64,000 bases of DNA from Leptobrachium leishanense (GCA_009667805.1 CM019064.1:385888049-385952048); one strand, 5' to 3'; shown: positions 33,381-45,203, counted from the stretch's first letter. Made by a program: numbers and translations. Notes: a model not told the origin generated them from the sequence alone.

Positions 33381-33897
33381 GACCCCAGTTCGTCGTGAAT
33401 ATGTGTCTTAATATCGTATTAAAAAACTTCTTTGTTTAGAGCGAGGTGGGAGGAAGCAGAATATGGAATGGATAAGGTGGCTCAAAGCCTAAACACGCCC
33501 AATGTAAACTCTCCATGCGCATGTATTTTAGGTAGTTTCCCCAGCAGTCCTCTCAACATCGCAAATGGAGTTTCACGTCTATTTACATGACTAAGGAAAT
33601 CCCACCCTCCTCCCACCCCAGACAATGAATTTCAGCAGTTTAACTACATTGTCATGTTGATGTTTCTAAGAATTCTAGGTAAATGATTTATATGCTCAGT
33701 TCCATGCAGCATTCCATGTGTCATGTTAACATTGTAACACACCCCCAGCCTGGTGCTGAGTGACACAAGGTGATATTACAAATTTATTCTTACTGTAAAA
33801 ACAGATCATTTTTTTAAAATACACCTATCTAAGTAGAGACACGTTTTACAAATGCACATGCAGTATGTTTTATTCTCAAATGTATCTTTTAACATAT
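33381..33897. other. unassigned spacer
   Basis: Ordinary AT-rich sequence up to the TAA duplication of the next MITE. No gene or array seen. Confidence 0.4.
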
Positions 33898-33900
33898 TAA

Positions 33901-35061
33901 GGGCTATATTACAATCTTCGTGCAAAAACTTTCGAGCAAAGTGTGAATTTTTGCACCAAGCGTTAAACTTTTGCACGCGCAAATCAACGCTGGAATTACA
34001 ATCCTCGCGCTTCCTTTCATCCGGCGATCAATAACGCGCAGAAACAGGACGCGCCTAACTGCTCGCGCAGTACCGTCGCTTCCAAAAATTTGTGTGCGCA
34101 CTGTTTTTTTCACGCGATTCAGCCAATCAGAATTAAGAACCACAATTATCTCACGTTAAGTTTTTGCACCTGCCAAAGTCAATCTGAGTATATATGCTGG
34201 AGCAATAATATATGCGCACACAACTTCTCCATTTTATTGGTTTGGTATGAGTAGAATGTGTAACTATACTTTGCTGCATTTTTTTTTTGGCTGGTGTATT
34301 TAGTTTCGGCTAGGTTGTTCAGATTTGCCATTAACACCAGCTTTTAGGCTAGGGTCAGACGAACGCATTTTTTGCGTCGTCCGTGAAAAAGTGCGTTCGA
34401 ACGAATGGACGTATTTTTTCACGGAATACGCGATAGAGGTCATACGATGCGCATTTTCGTCCGTGAATTTCTACGGATCATCAATAAAACCCTTTTTGCA
34501 TCTGAACATAATGTTGGCCGAACATTAGCAGCGTCTGACGTCTCCTAATCACGCACACACACCGCTAGCGGACGCAGCGCACTCTGTACGTCAGTACTAG
34601 TGTTTTCACATTCTCGAAAAAATGTGTTTGTTTGCTGCTTGCGTTGCCCGGCCGAACTTTCGTGCGGCCGTACTTCGTGTATTGCCCATCATTTGCTGCT
34701 ACTACGGCCGTGATAAAGTGCGGCTACACGCGCGTTCACACTGCGTTCGTCTGACCCCAGCCTTAGGAGTTGCTAAAATTATGTGCGCAACGGCTATACG
34801 TTAATTCCTGTGCATAGATTGTAATACCATCCGCATACCGGCGGACATACGCATTTGCGCTCACAATGCTAAGTATACAGTAGGACACGCGACGTACAGT
34901 AAGCTCACGCTGGGTTCGCGCAGGTTCACCCGCAGTAGACGATTGCGCGCGTTTGTTGTGCTGACTATGTAAAACAGGATTCTGTGCAAATGGTTTTACC
35001 CTTCGCGTTAATGGTTTTTTGCGCCAGCGCAAACGTTTGCGAGAAGATTGTAATTTAGCCC
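33901..35061. mobile_element. MITE family with TIR GGGCTATATTACAATCTTC, split by a nested MITE
   Basis: Ends GGGCTATATTACAATCTTC and gaagattgtaatttagccc, with TAA on both sides (33898-33900 and 35062-35064). The interior is rich in CpG words (gcgcaaa, acgcgc). A 416-bp TTA-target MITE is nested at 34347-34762. Without it the length is about 740 bp, like the uninterrupted copy at 36553-37273. Confidence 0.82.
34347..34762. mobile_element. TTA-target MITE nested in another MITE
   Basis: Ends GGCTAGGGTCAGACGAACGC and gcgttcgtctgaccccagcc, flanked by TTA at 34344-34346 and 34763-34765. The sister MITE at 36553-37273 carries the empty site (ttttaggagttgc on the reverse strand) with a single TTA, confirming both the ends and the 3-bp duplication. 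PIF/Harbinger-like by TSD. Non-coding. Confidence 0.88.
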
Positions 35062-35121
35062 TAAGACTTTGTGCTGTCCTTCATGAAGGTAAACGTGATC
35101 TCTAGAAAAGCGTATATTTTA

Positions 35122-35546
35122 GGCTAGGGTCAGACTGAGGCAGTGCGAACGCGCGTGCAGCCGCACTTAATCACGGCCGTGCTAGCAGCAGATGCCGGGC
35201 AATGACGGCCAATATACGAAGTACGGTCGCACAAAAGTCCGGCTGCGCAACGCAAGTGGAAAATGAACGCATTTTTTCGAGAACGTGAAACCGCAGGTAC
35301 TGACGTACAGAGTGCGCTGCGTCTGCTAGCGGCGTGTGTGTGTGATTAGGAGACGTCAGACGCTGCTAATGTCCGGCCAACATAACGTCCAGACACAAAA
35401 AGTGTTTTATTGATGATCCGTACAAAATCACGGACGAAAATGCGCATAGTATGACCACTATCACATATTCTGTGAAAAAATGCGTCCATTCGTTCGAACG
35501 CACTTTTTCACAGACAACATAAAAATGCGTTCGTCTGACCCTAGCC
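35122..35546. mobile_element. TTA-target MITE, second copy of the 34347 family
   Basis: Ends GGCTAGGGTCAGAC and gtctgaccctagcc with TTA at 35119-35121 and 35547-35549. The interior matches the 34347 copy in reverse orientation (for example taggagacgtcagacgctgc against gcagcgtctgacgtctccta). About 425 bp, non-coding. Confidence 0.85.
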
Positions 35547-35549
35547 TTA

Positions 35550-36261
35550 GGATGTACATCTGATGACATTGTTTAGGCTGGGTCAGATCAGTCCTATATC
35601 CAGTGGAAAAATTCATAGATGACATCATCAACAGCACAAGACTTGAAAGATGGAAACACAACACTGAAAAATATATTTTTACCTTCTGTCTCCATATCTC
35701 CATAATGACGTATATAAGGTAACCCTCATTTTAGGTGTGTACCAGGAGTCACCTCAAATGTGTGGGAACGCAGTTCCTCCACTTATTTCTCAGAGGGAAA
35801 GATGTTCCCTTTCGATCAACACACTGAAAGTTTTGTATTAAGTTCTCATCATATGTTTATTAAATTACCATAAATAAATGGAACGTGTTACGATTATCAT
35901 AAGGATTCCCTAACCCCGTCAATTCTTATGTTTAAACAACAGATTTTTTTATTTTTATTGAAAATGGTAACATTTGTTCAATCCAGACAGACTTAGTTCC
36001 AGACAAGCGTTGATTCTGTGATGCAGCATTAGCAGAGAAGAACCTGTGCCGCAGCACAGTCAGCACACCTCGAAATACATTAATATGAAAAATACATAAG
36101 AACTGAGAATACCATAGAATAAAACATCGTGCAATGCATTTCCACAACATACAGGTCAAAACGAAAACATACTTTCCTATTCTATCACTCTAAGGCCCAG
36201 GTAACGCAGTAGGGCGACGAATCTCTTTTATTAGTGCCAGTCCTGGACCCTCACAACATCA
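35550..36261. other. unassigned spacer
   Basis: No coding motif, terminal repeat or array recognised. Confidence 0.4.
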
Positions 36262-36337
36262 CAAAACCATACTTGAAAACGAGAGAAATCTCAATGTTTC
36301 CTTCATGGTAAAATCCTTTATAAATAAATAAATAAAA
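36262..36337 (+). mobile_element. CORE-SINE-like element, 3' tail fragment
   Basis: Reads cttgaaaacgagagaaatct, caatgtttccttcatggtaa, then aaatcctttataaataaata: the SINE tail with its (AAAT)n end. The head is missing. Confidence 0.78.
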
Positions 36338-36339
36338 CT

Positions 36340-36480
36340 ATGTGAGAGAAAAAGAGTTGGGAGGAAGAGGGGAGGGAGAAGAGAAGGGTAAGTGGTTGGA
36401 GGGTGGAGAGGCTGGGGGTAACGGGTGGCAGGGGTGGGGAAGGAGGGGGTAAGGGGTGGAGGGGGTGGAGAGGGAGACTG
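36340..36480. repeat. Polypurine tract
   Basis: About 140 bases almost wholly of A and G on the plus strand with many GGG runs (ggaagaggggagggagaag, ggtggagggggtggagagg). Low-complexity, and open on the minus strand as Ser/Pro-rich frames that are not genes. Such tracts can form triplex or G-quadruplex structures. Confidence 0.7.
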
Positions 36481-36552
36481 GTATCAAATTTGCATGTGGA
36501 GTGGTGGGTTTGGTGGGACATGTCAAGGGTTAAGTGAGGAGCAAAAATCTTG

Positions 36553-37273
36553 GGGCCCTATTACAATCTTCGCGCATACGTTTGCGCCCGCGCAAAAACG
36601 CATTAACGCGAGGGGCAAAACCCTTTTGCGCCGAACGTCGTATTACAATGTCAGCGCAAGAAACGTGCGTTAACGTCTACCGCGGGTGAACCTGCGCGAA
36701 CGCTGCACGAGCTTACTGTACGTCGCGCATCCTATACTTAACATTGTGAGCGCAAATGCGTTTGTGCGCTGGTACGCGGATGGTATTACAATCTATGCGC
36801 AGTTTGTAACGCACAGCCTTTGTGCGCATAATTTTAGCAACTCCTAAAAACTGGTGTTAATGGCAAATTCTATCAACCTGGCCGAAACCAAATACACCAG
36901 CCCAAAAAAAAATAAGCAGCAAAGTATAGTTACACATTCTACTCACAGCAAACCAATAAATTTGAGAAGTTGTGTGTGCTTTTTTTATTGATGCAGCATA
37001 TATGAGCAGAGTGACTTTGACAGGTGCAAAAACTTAACGTGAGACAATTGTGGTTCTTAATTCTGATTGGCTGAATCACGTGAAAAAAAGTCTGCACACT
37101 GATTTCTGTGCGCATTTGTGCGCGCCCGTTTTACACGCGTTATTGCTCGACGGATGAAAAAATGCGCGAGGATTGTAATACCAGCGTTGATTTCCACGCG
37201 TTAACGTTTAACGCTAGGCGCACAAATTCACGCATTGCGCGTACGTTATTGCGTTAAGAATGTAATAGGGCCC
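36553..37273. mobile_element. MITE family with TIR GGGCCCTATTACAATCTTC, intact 721-bp copy
   Basis: Ends GGGCCCTATTACAATCTTC and the near reverse complement gaatgtaatagggccc, flanked by TTG (36550-36552 and 37274-37276). It aligns in reverse orientation with 33901-35061 and lacks the nested MITE, so it serves as the empty-site reference. Non-coding, CpG-rich. Confidence 0.85.
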
Positions 37274-37276
37274 TTG

Positions 37277-37883
37277 GAGTGTTCCTGCACTTATTAATTG
37301 ACGATAAGACCCCTGGAGTTCACACATGTTATATTTATTACTTACATGCGCTAAATAATAAAAAAAATGTAGTTTTCACCTTTTGATCATAAATCAAATT
37401 ACAAAAACGTGTTGATGGTGATTCAAAATGCCAAAAGCAAGAGCAATTCACAGAGCGAGCACAATCCTATGTGCATACCTATACTGAAAAAGGTAGGAAA
37501 GTACAAAACTCCTTCCACAGATGATTTGGTTTTATTGCTTCGGGACGTACAATGTATCTCATTAGGGAAAAGCTAAATCATAACAGTTGACTATAATAAA
37601 CCTGAAGGACCAGGGATTCTGAAATGCAGGTCTTTATTTAGAGGGATACAGGTGGCTTTGTACAAACTTTATTGATAACCAAGAAAAAGCAAAAAAAAAA
37701 AAACACTAGAAGGATAATATTTCTATGACCGTAACCCAGAGACCTGATCCACCAAGCACGAGTTATCAGCGTTGCTTAATTAGTGCCGGGAATCATTCCA
37801 GCTCAGCCAAAGGAAAGAAAAATGCTCAGCCTTCCAGATCCATGCGTCCCTCAGCTCATTGCAAAACAAGGCAATTTTTTTTT
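37277..37883. other. unassigned spacer
   Basis: AT-rich sequence with an A run at 37690-37702. No gene or repeat identified. Confidence 0.4.
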
Positions 37884-38050
37884 TTGAGAAAGGATTTTAC
37901 CAGGAAGGATACATTGAGATTTCTCTCATTTTCAAGTATGTCCTGGGTGGCGAGTATGTACCGTTAGGTGTCTTGCCCAAGGACACTTACTGTCGAACCC
38001 ATAACTCCACATGCTCTCTCCATGCAGAGCAGTGATGTTACCTCTACTCC
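37884..38050 (-). mobile_element. CORE-SINE-like element, partial
   Basis: Reads gagaaaggattttaccagga, gtatgtaccgttaggtgtct and tgcccaaggacacttactg, then breaks off before the B-box region found in the 42822 and 33241 copies. Minus-strand orientation. Part of the head is deleted. Confidence 0.8.
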
Positions 38051-38723
38051 AATGAATGTCTCACTTTATAATCCAAGTGATGAGTGCCTGGATCCCTGCC
38101 TCTGATCCAGACCCCCAACCACACCTTTTATGTTCCAGTCTCCTGATCACTTTGAGGATGAGTAAATGCAGACTGTACGGTCCATTTTCCTTCTATACAT
38201 CAGCGTCCTCTCCTTTATACCTCAGCAGTTATTGGTAACCAAGGTGGAAAATACAAGAAAATAAAACCTCGTATAGAATCTAGGCTAATATGAAAGAGAA
38301 TTGTTTATAGATACAATTCTCTGCCATATAATCCTACTACTCATGTTTTATGCCTTCGTCGTCATCCAGCACGCCAACACACTTCTCTATCTTTATTACC
38401 CAAGACTTTGCTTCATACTTCAAAGACTTTCCTCTCTGAGATTTCAAAAGCAGGACCCAAATAGTATTTTTTCCAGTTTCGTTGCTGCCTCCAGTTTGTT
38501 TCTAATCTTGTTTTCAAGGGGTGTCTATAGGCTTGTTGCTGCCATAGTCACCCCAAATTCTGCTGCCCCCACCACCCCACTAAACGTCACTTTAATAGGA
38601 ACATAAATAAAGATTTATGAGAAATATTCCCGAGCTGTCGCCATAAACATGTCAGAAGAGGAGCAAAGTATCTTATTTACACCAAGTGAATTCCAACAAC
38701 ATTCATTATAGTTTTTTATCTAT
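38051..38723. other. unassigned spacer
   Basis: No coding motif or repeat structure recognised. Confidence 0.4.
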
Positions 38724-40000
38724 ATAGAAACATAGAAACATAGAAAATGTCGGCAGATAAGAACCTTTCGGCCCATCTAGTCTGCCCAATTACATGGATA
38801 CTTTACCTGGATTTATCTTTTGTTTAGGATAGCCTTATGCCTATCCCATGCCTGCTTAAATTCAATTACTGTTTTGGCCTCTACCACTTCAACTGGAAGA
38901 CTGTTCCATGTATCCACCACCCGCTCAGTAAAATAATGCTTTCTGATGTTACTTTTAAACCTTTGCCCCTCTAATCTAAGACTATGTCCTCTTGTTTTGC
39001 TACTTTATTTCCGTTTAAATATACTCCCTTCCTCTACCTTGTGGATTCCCTTTACGTATTTAAATGTTTCTATCATATCTCCTCTGTCTCGTCTTTTTTC
39101 CAAGCTGTACATGTTAAGATCATTAAGCCTTTCCTGGTAACTTTTCTCCTTCAAGCCGTACACCATTTTAGTAGCCCTTCTCTGAACTCTCTCTAAGATG
39201 TCTATATCCTTCTGGAGATACGGTCTCCAGTACTGCACACAGTACTCCAAGTGAGGTCTCACCAGTGCTCTGTACAGTGGCATGAGCACTTCCCTTTTCC
39301 TACTGCTAATACCTCTCCCTACACAACCAAGCATTCTGCCAGCATTTCCTGCTGCTCTATTACATTGACTACTTACCCTTAGATCCTCGGAAATAATGAC
39401 CCCTAAATCCCTTTCCTCAGATGTTGAGGTTAGGACTGTATCAAATATTCTATATTCAGCCCTTGGGTTTTTACGTCCCAGGTGCATTATCTTGCACTTA
39501 TCCACATTAAAACTCAATTGCCACAACTCCGACCATTTTTTTAGTTTACCTAAATCATTTGTCATTTGGCTGATCCCTCCAGGAACGTCAACCCTGTTGC
39601 AAATCTTTGTGTCATCAGCAAAAAGACATACTTTTCCATTAATACCTTCTGCAATATCACTAATAAAAATATTAAATAGAATGGGTCCAAGTACTGACCC
39701 CTGAGGTACCCCACTGGTAACAAGACCTTGCGCCGAATAAACTCCATTTACCACAACCCTCTGTTGCCTGTCACTCAGCCACTGCCTAATCCATTCGACA
39801 ATATTGGAATCCAAGATCAAAGATTGCAATTTATTGATAAGCCTTCTATGCGGAACAGTATCAAAAGCCTTACTGAAATCTAAATAAGCAATGTCTACTG
39901 CACCACCTGTGTCTATTATTTTTGTTACCCAATCAAAAAAATCAATAAGATTAGTTTGGCATGATCTCCCTGAGGTAAACCCATATAGTTTAATTATTGT
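38724..40000 (-). mobile_element. CR1-group LINE, second family, 5'-truncated
   Basis: A minus-strand non-LTR element. The 3' end at the left is (tatagaaaca)n, then tgtcggcagataagaacctt and tcggcccatctagtctgccc, a 3' UTR different from that of the 8565 element. It extends to about 40000, where the RT begins (YGFTSGRSCQTNL). The endonuclease and ORF1 are missing. Confidence 0.88.
38830..39990 (-). pseudogene. CR1-group reverse transcriptase
   Basis: The frame is open from about 39990 to a stop at 39005-39007, then continues in the same frame to about 38830. Motifs: AYLDFSKAFDTVPH near 39890-39850 (first catalytic Asp), [14 protein letters not shown] near 39720-39680, FADD near 39630-39620, then ERDLGVIIS, MPLYRALVRPHLEYCVQYW, SYQERL and YSLEKRRDRGDM. 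After the in-frame TAA come TRGHSLRLEG and WNSLPVEVVEAK. The RT is thus damaged only by one stop codon and by 5' truncation. Confidence 0.88.
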
Positions 40001-41772
40001 TCTTTTAGACCAATGATATATCTATCCCGTGATGGAATATTTAAACCATAGTCAGGTCCGGATTTCCAATAAGTCCACTGGGCCTCTGGGGGCGGCAGGT
40101 GGTAGGGGGCAGTTCGCCAGGCATCCTATGTTAAAAACTCTTGAAAACCACTGTAAAAAAGATGCTCGAATTCAGCCATGGTTGAATTGGACATTAAATT
40201 CCTGAAATATAGTGTTATTTTTCATAGCTAGGGTTAGAATTGAGGGTTAGGGTCTGGAATTACTGTTGGTGCTAAGATTAGTTTGCTATTTGTGCTTGTG
40301 TTACATTTAGGATTAGATTTAGGGTTAGCCCTATATCCTAACCCTATCATTCTGTTTAATTTTTAAGCAACAGATTCTGCCCCTTCCTTGACATGAGCGT
40401 CAAAAGGAGAAACAGAATCTGTTGCCTAAAAATGAAACAAAAACATAGTAAGATTTTAGGGATTACTGTGACTATAAAGCCGGTGTCAGTCGAGCGCTCT
40501 ATGTGTGCACATACTGATGCGCCTTCAGACATCCGTTGCAGTGTTGTGACGTTTTGATCGAGTGGGCCTCATGGTGTAGAGCGTGCACGAGTTGTGCACG
40601 CTATAACGGACGTGCAGAATCCCTCCCTGTCGAAACGCTACGATGTGCCTTCGACAGAACTGCAAAGTGCAATCCTGCATAGGATCTAAAACCAAAAAAA
40701 AGAACAAAAATGACGAAAACAAAAAAAAGTAGAACAAAATGATTTCAAACTAATAAAAACGGGGATTGTTTTAACATTGAAACCTATAGGTTTCAATTTT
40801 AAAAAAATCCCCGTTTTTATTAAATATTTATTAAATCGTTTACTTTTTTCACTTGCAGCAAAAAGTCTCTTTGTTTATTTTTTTTTAGGATTTTTTAGGC
40901 ATTTTTTTAGGATTTTTTGGGTTAAATTTTAATTTTCCTAATTTATTTTAAAGCAACGAGGCTTTTTCGGCAATGATACTATGTTTCAGCACCAAAGGTA
41001 GCTCCGTAGTCTTGTCTACGTTCCTGAAACATCGTATTGAATGAATACAATGTTTCAGAACCACGGAGACCTCCGGAGCCCCGCGGGGCTGCTGTCAATG
41101 GTTCTGAATCAGCAAGCAAATCACGGTAAAATAACGAATGACCTGAAATGAGAAAAAAAAAACACAGAACGAAATGACCTGAAACGAAAAAAAAAAAGGG
41201 AAGAAAAAAATCCAAAACGAAAAAAACGTCCTTGCACATGTCTAATGCTGAAGCACTGGGTTTGGGGTGTGACTTCCTTTTGAGGAGACCTCGCCAGGTG
41301 GGATGGGGTACACCTGAGGCTCTTTGGAGTAGCCAGAACACCCAGGTTGGATTCTCTGAAGCCTGGAGCAGAGCACAGGTCTGTCACAAAATACAATATG
41401 AAATGCTCCAAAAAAGGTGATGCAGGAGTCACACAATGACAGACTCAGTGTCAGGTCAGCCATTCTTGCGGCGTCACCGAGTTGCCTGCCGAGGGGTATG
41501 ACAGCCAATTAGCTCTGGTTTATTATCTGTGTTAATCTGCCTGTGAATGTGCATAATCCACTAGATCACCATGGAAATTTAGCAAATGAGTGAATATTGA
41601 CATCTAACACCCTCCAGAATGGAATGTATGAAAGAGACATGATGAAAATGGGGTCATGGTGGAATTCACGGTATTGTTGACATTCTACATTGTGTTTACT
41701 GATACTTTCCAACATTCCAAATGGGGTGGGGTGCATTGTATATGGGGAGAGGGTGGCCATACTTCCCATTTT
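40001..41772. other. Spacer with small repeats, no gene
   Basis: Contains loose gggttag words at 40230-40340, CpG-rich MITE-like words at 40480-40680, a hairpin at 40750-40825 (arms ataaaaacggggatt/aatccccgtttttat) and an inverted pair around 40985-41065 (atgtttcag/ctgaaacat). At 41225 the word cttgcacatgtctaatgctg resembles the right end of the 12473 hAT MITE. No coding motif is seen. Confidence 0.45.
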
Positions 41773-42437
41773 ATTATTATTATTATTCTTTATTTATAAA
41801 GCGCCAGCATATTCCGCAGCGCTGTACAATAAGCACAGTATAGACAGGGTTACAATACATTGAACAACATTTGACAAACAGTACAGGAGGAGATGAGGGC
41901 CCTATTCCCGTAGGAACTCACAATCTGGGAGGGTTGGGGTTGGAAACAGGAGGAGAGGACTGTAAGGTGAGAGTGATTGATGGTTGCGTCAGTGAGTTGG
42001 GTGGTAGGCTTCCCTAAATAGGAACGTTTTAAGGGAGCGTTTGAAGGAAGAGAAGTTAGGGGAAAGTCTGACAGTACGAGGGAGAGCGTTCCAGAGAGTG
42101 GGGGCTGCGCGTGAGAAATCCTGCAGTCTATCATGGGAAGAGGTGATGCGGGGAGAAGCTAGGCGCAGGTCACTGTTTGACCTTAGGGAGCGGGCTGGGG
42201 TGTATTTGGTGATTAGTGAGGACAGGTAGTGGGGCGCTGAGTTAGTGAGGGTTTTGTAGGTAAGGATAAGGATTTTGAACTTAATTCTGCAGTGGATGGG
42301 GAGCCAGTGAAGGGACTCGCAGAGGGGAGTGGCAGAGACAGAGCGGCGGGTGAGGTGAATTAGCCTGGCGGAGGCGTTCAGGATGGATTGTAGGAGGGAG
42401 AGGCGGGACAGAGGGAGGCCAGATAAGAGATTATTGC
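41773..42437 (-). mobile_element. L2-clade LINE, 3' fragment, about 665 bp
   Basis: Nearly identical to the left part of the L2 at 5633. It starts with (TTA)n at 41773, includes the 3' UTR and C-terminal coding part, and is truncated near 42437 within ttattgca. The high similarity suggests recent activity of this L2 family. Confidence 0.9.
41989..42436 (-). pseudogene. L2 ORF2 C-terminal region, truncated
   Basis: Reads CNNLLSGLPLSRLSLLQS, ESLHWLPIHCRIKFK and AAPTLWNALP, ending FREAYHPTH. It is open from the truncation point to its natural stop and differs from the 5848-6471 copy at only a few residues. No RT core is present. Confidence 0.88.
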
Positions 42438-42821
42438 ATTTGTCATAGAACAGGTGGGATAGTAATGATTCGGGATCTGTGTACCATTGTACTGGATTAT
42501 TATTATCTGACACCTTGCCCCTTTGATTTACCAGAGAAAATAACAAGGAAATTTAGCACAAAAACACCACACACAACCGTAGCAGTGCGAGGCAATGCAG
42601 GATATTTATAAAAATGGAAGAGCACTCCAAAAGTGAGTAAATATGCAATAGGTCAGCATTTATAACCTCAAGAATGACATGCCCCCAGTTTAAATATGGC
42701 CTCCAACTGTGCCAGCAATAAACGCTTTGTCCTTCGACATTATTTCCAATTCTTAACTTTCTCTTATACTTTCCTTACTCTATGAAAGCGATTCCACAGA
42801 TATCAGATTTAGGGAGGTTTT

Positions 42822-43030
42822 TTCTTTTTGAGAAAGGATTTTACCAGGAAGGATACATTGAGATTTCTCTCGTTTTCAAGTATGTCCTGGGTGGCGAGTA
42901 TGTACCGTTAGGTGTCTTGCCCAAGGACACTTACTGGAGAGGTGCTCTGGCTAGGATTGAACCTGTGTCTCCATGGTCTCTCTCCACGGTTATAGAGCAG
43001 TGATGTTATCTCTACTCCATCCAGCCGGTT
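42822..43030 (-). mobile_element. CORE-SINE-like element, longest copy
   Basis: From 3' to 5' on the plus strand: tail gagaaaggattttaccagga; gagatttctctcgttttcaa; core gtatgtaccgttaggtgtct then tgcccaaggacacttactgg; B-box region aggattgaacctgtgtctcc (minus strand GGTTCAATCCT); and a head with gttatagagcagtgatgtta. A tRNA-derived head plus a MIR-like core points to a CORE-SINE. The simple (AAAT)n tail seen elsewhere is missing here. Confidence 0.8.
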
Positions 43031-43646
43031 GCCCGCATTATCATAATTAATGCAGCGTGGAGGCTAAAAACTGAATAGTCATCAACCAAGTTTCCTAAAT
43101 TCTGTGGAATGTGTTGAGAACGGGGGGGGGGATGACGGCATGATGCACTCTCACCCGCCTGATTATTTGGAGAAGCTTTCCAGTGTCTTTCTGTATAGAA
43201 GGAATTCAGAGTGCTCCAATGGAAAGCCATCAAACCATGAACACATAGATCATTTCAGGTCAAGACATTGAAAGCTTAGTGCTCCAAGATGCAGACCCCC
43301 GTCCCTAGCGCAGACCCTCCCCACCCCATCAGTGGAAATACATAAACATTGTGGTGGGTCAGGTTTTATTCTCCTATTGATTAAATCTCTTGTCCTAGAA
43401 TTAACTTTTATGAGAACCCCCGGATAGCAAGCTGGCGGCTATTTTATTTTTTATTACAAAAACATATTTTAAAGTGTCATAGTCAATTTGACATTTATTG
43501 GCATCAACAAATGGGAGCATATGGGTAGAATTGGTGTCTTTGCTACTAGTAATGTTCCTAGTGATACTCTGATACTGATCTCACTTTTTTTTTTCCCACT
43601 CTTAAAATATACAACATATGTAATTTTTATTTTTGAACCACATATA
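43031..43646. other. unassigned spacer
   Basis: AT-rich sequence ending ...catata, the A-side of the Helitron 1 insertion point. No gene or repeat identified. Confidence 0.4.
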
Positions 43647-43829
43647 TCTATACTATAAAAGGATAAGCTAAAAACTGTCCGTCGCCAAAACCCTACTGCG
43701 CATGCGCGACGGACATTTGAAAGCGGCCGTTAGAACACACAGGTAGCTGCGCGTGCCGGCCGCGTGAAAAAAAAAAAAAAAAAACGGCACGAGCCGCGCG
43801 CAGCTACCCGTGTGTTTACACGGCCAGAT

Positions 43830-44960
43830 GCCCCGATCCTCCAGCGGTGACCGTCCTCCGGCTGCCGGCGGGCCTCCAGGCTCAGGCGAGCCCCCGGCTC
43901 GGTTTGGGCCTACAGGCCCAGCCGAGCCGGGGACTCGCCTAAGCCTAGAGGCCCGCCGAGCAGCCAGCGGCAGCCGGAGAAGGTCACCGCTGGAGGATCG
44001 GGGCCGAAGTTCCCAAACAAACACACCCCAAAATCGGCCCTGAGCTCCAGCGGAGACCTCCTCCGGCTGCCGCTGGCTGCTCGGCGGGCCTCTAGGCTTA
44101 GGCGAGCCCCCGGCTCGGTTTGGGCCTACAGGCCCAGCCGAGCCGGGGACTCGCCTAAGCCTAGAGGCCCGCCGAGCAGCCAGCGGCAGCCGGAGAAGGT
44201 CACCGCTGGAGGATCGGGGCCGAAGTTCCCAAAAAATACACCCCAAAATCGGCCCTGAGCTCCAGCGGAGACCTCCTCCGGCTGCAGCTGGCTGCTCGGC
44301 GGCCCTCTAGGCTTAGGCGAGCCCCCGGCTCGGTTTGGGCCTACAGGCCCAGCCGAGCCGGGGACTCGCCTAAGCCTAGAGGGCCGCCGAGCAGCCGCCG
44401 GAGAAGGTCACCGCTGGAGGATCGGGGCCGAAGTTCCCAAACAAACACACCCCAAAATCGGCCCTGAGCTCCAGCGGAGACCTCCTCCGGCTGCCGCTGG
44501 CTGCTCGGCGGGCCTCTAGGCTTAGGCGAGCCCCCGGCTCGGTTTGGGCCTACAGGCCCAGCTGAGCCGGGGACTCGCCTAAGCCTAGAGGCCCGCCGAA
44601 CAGCCAGCGGCAGCCGGAGAAGGTCACCGCTGGAGGATCGGGGCCGAAGTTCCCAAACAAATACACCCCAAAATCGGCCCTGAGCTCCAGCGGAGACCTC
44701 CTCCGGCTGCCGCTGGCTGCTCGGCGGGCCTCTAGGCTTAGGCGAGCCCCCGGCTCGGTTTGGGCCTACAGGCCCAGCCGAGCCGGGGACTCGCCTAAGC
44801 CTAGAGGCCCGCCGAGCAGCCAGCGGCAGCCGGAGAAGGTCACCGCTGGAGGATCGGGGCCGAAGTTCCCAAAAAATACACCCCAAAATCGGCCCTGAGC
44901 TCCAGCGGAGACCTCCTCCAGCTGCCGCTGGCTGCTCGGCCGGAGGAGGTCACCGCTGGA
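43830..44960. repeat. Tandem array of 215-bp palindromic units
   Basis: Five units starting near 43830, 44042, 44257, 44466 and 44682, with a partial sixth from 44897. Each unit is itself an inverted repeat: gctccagcggagacc / ggtcaccgctgga, ggctgctcggcgggcctcta / gaggcccgccgagcagcc, with the dyad centre at ggcctacaggcc. The GC content is high and frames of about 190 codons stay open on the minus strand, but they are repeat artefacts. Confidence 0.9.
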
Positions 44961-44984
44961 GCTCAGGGCCGATGTTGCCTAACA

Positions 44985-45203
44985 CATACTCACCGACATC
45001 GGCCCTTAGCTCCTCCAGCGATGGCGGTCCCGCTTGCAGCATCCTCTCTCCGTTGCTCGCCGGAATGACGTCACGAAAGCCTTTGACCCCGGGGGTCAAA
45101 GGCTTTCGTGACGTCATCCTGGCGAGCAACGGAGAGAGAGAGGATGCTGCAAGCGGGACCGCCATCGCTGGAGGAGCTAAGGGCCGATGTCGGTGAGTAT
45201 GTG
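44985..45203. repeat. Near-perfect palindrome with TGACGTCA sites, copy 1
   Basis: About 219 bp folding around ccccgggg near 45091. The arms read catcggcccttagctcctcc ... aatgacgtcacgaaagcctt and their reverse complement. Each arm holds the octamer TGACGTCA, the consensus CREB/ATF site. The arms are almost identical, so they are young or maintained by conversion. Confidence 0.9.

Noticed and set aside
43668..44886. Arg/Pro/Ser-rich frames of about 190 codons
   Set aside because: They fall within tandem palindromic units of a Helitron. No domain, and period-related.
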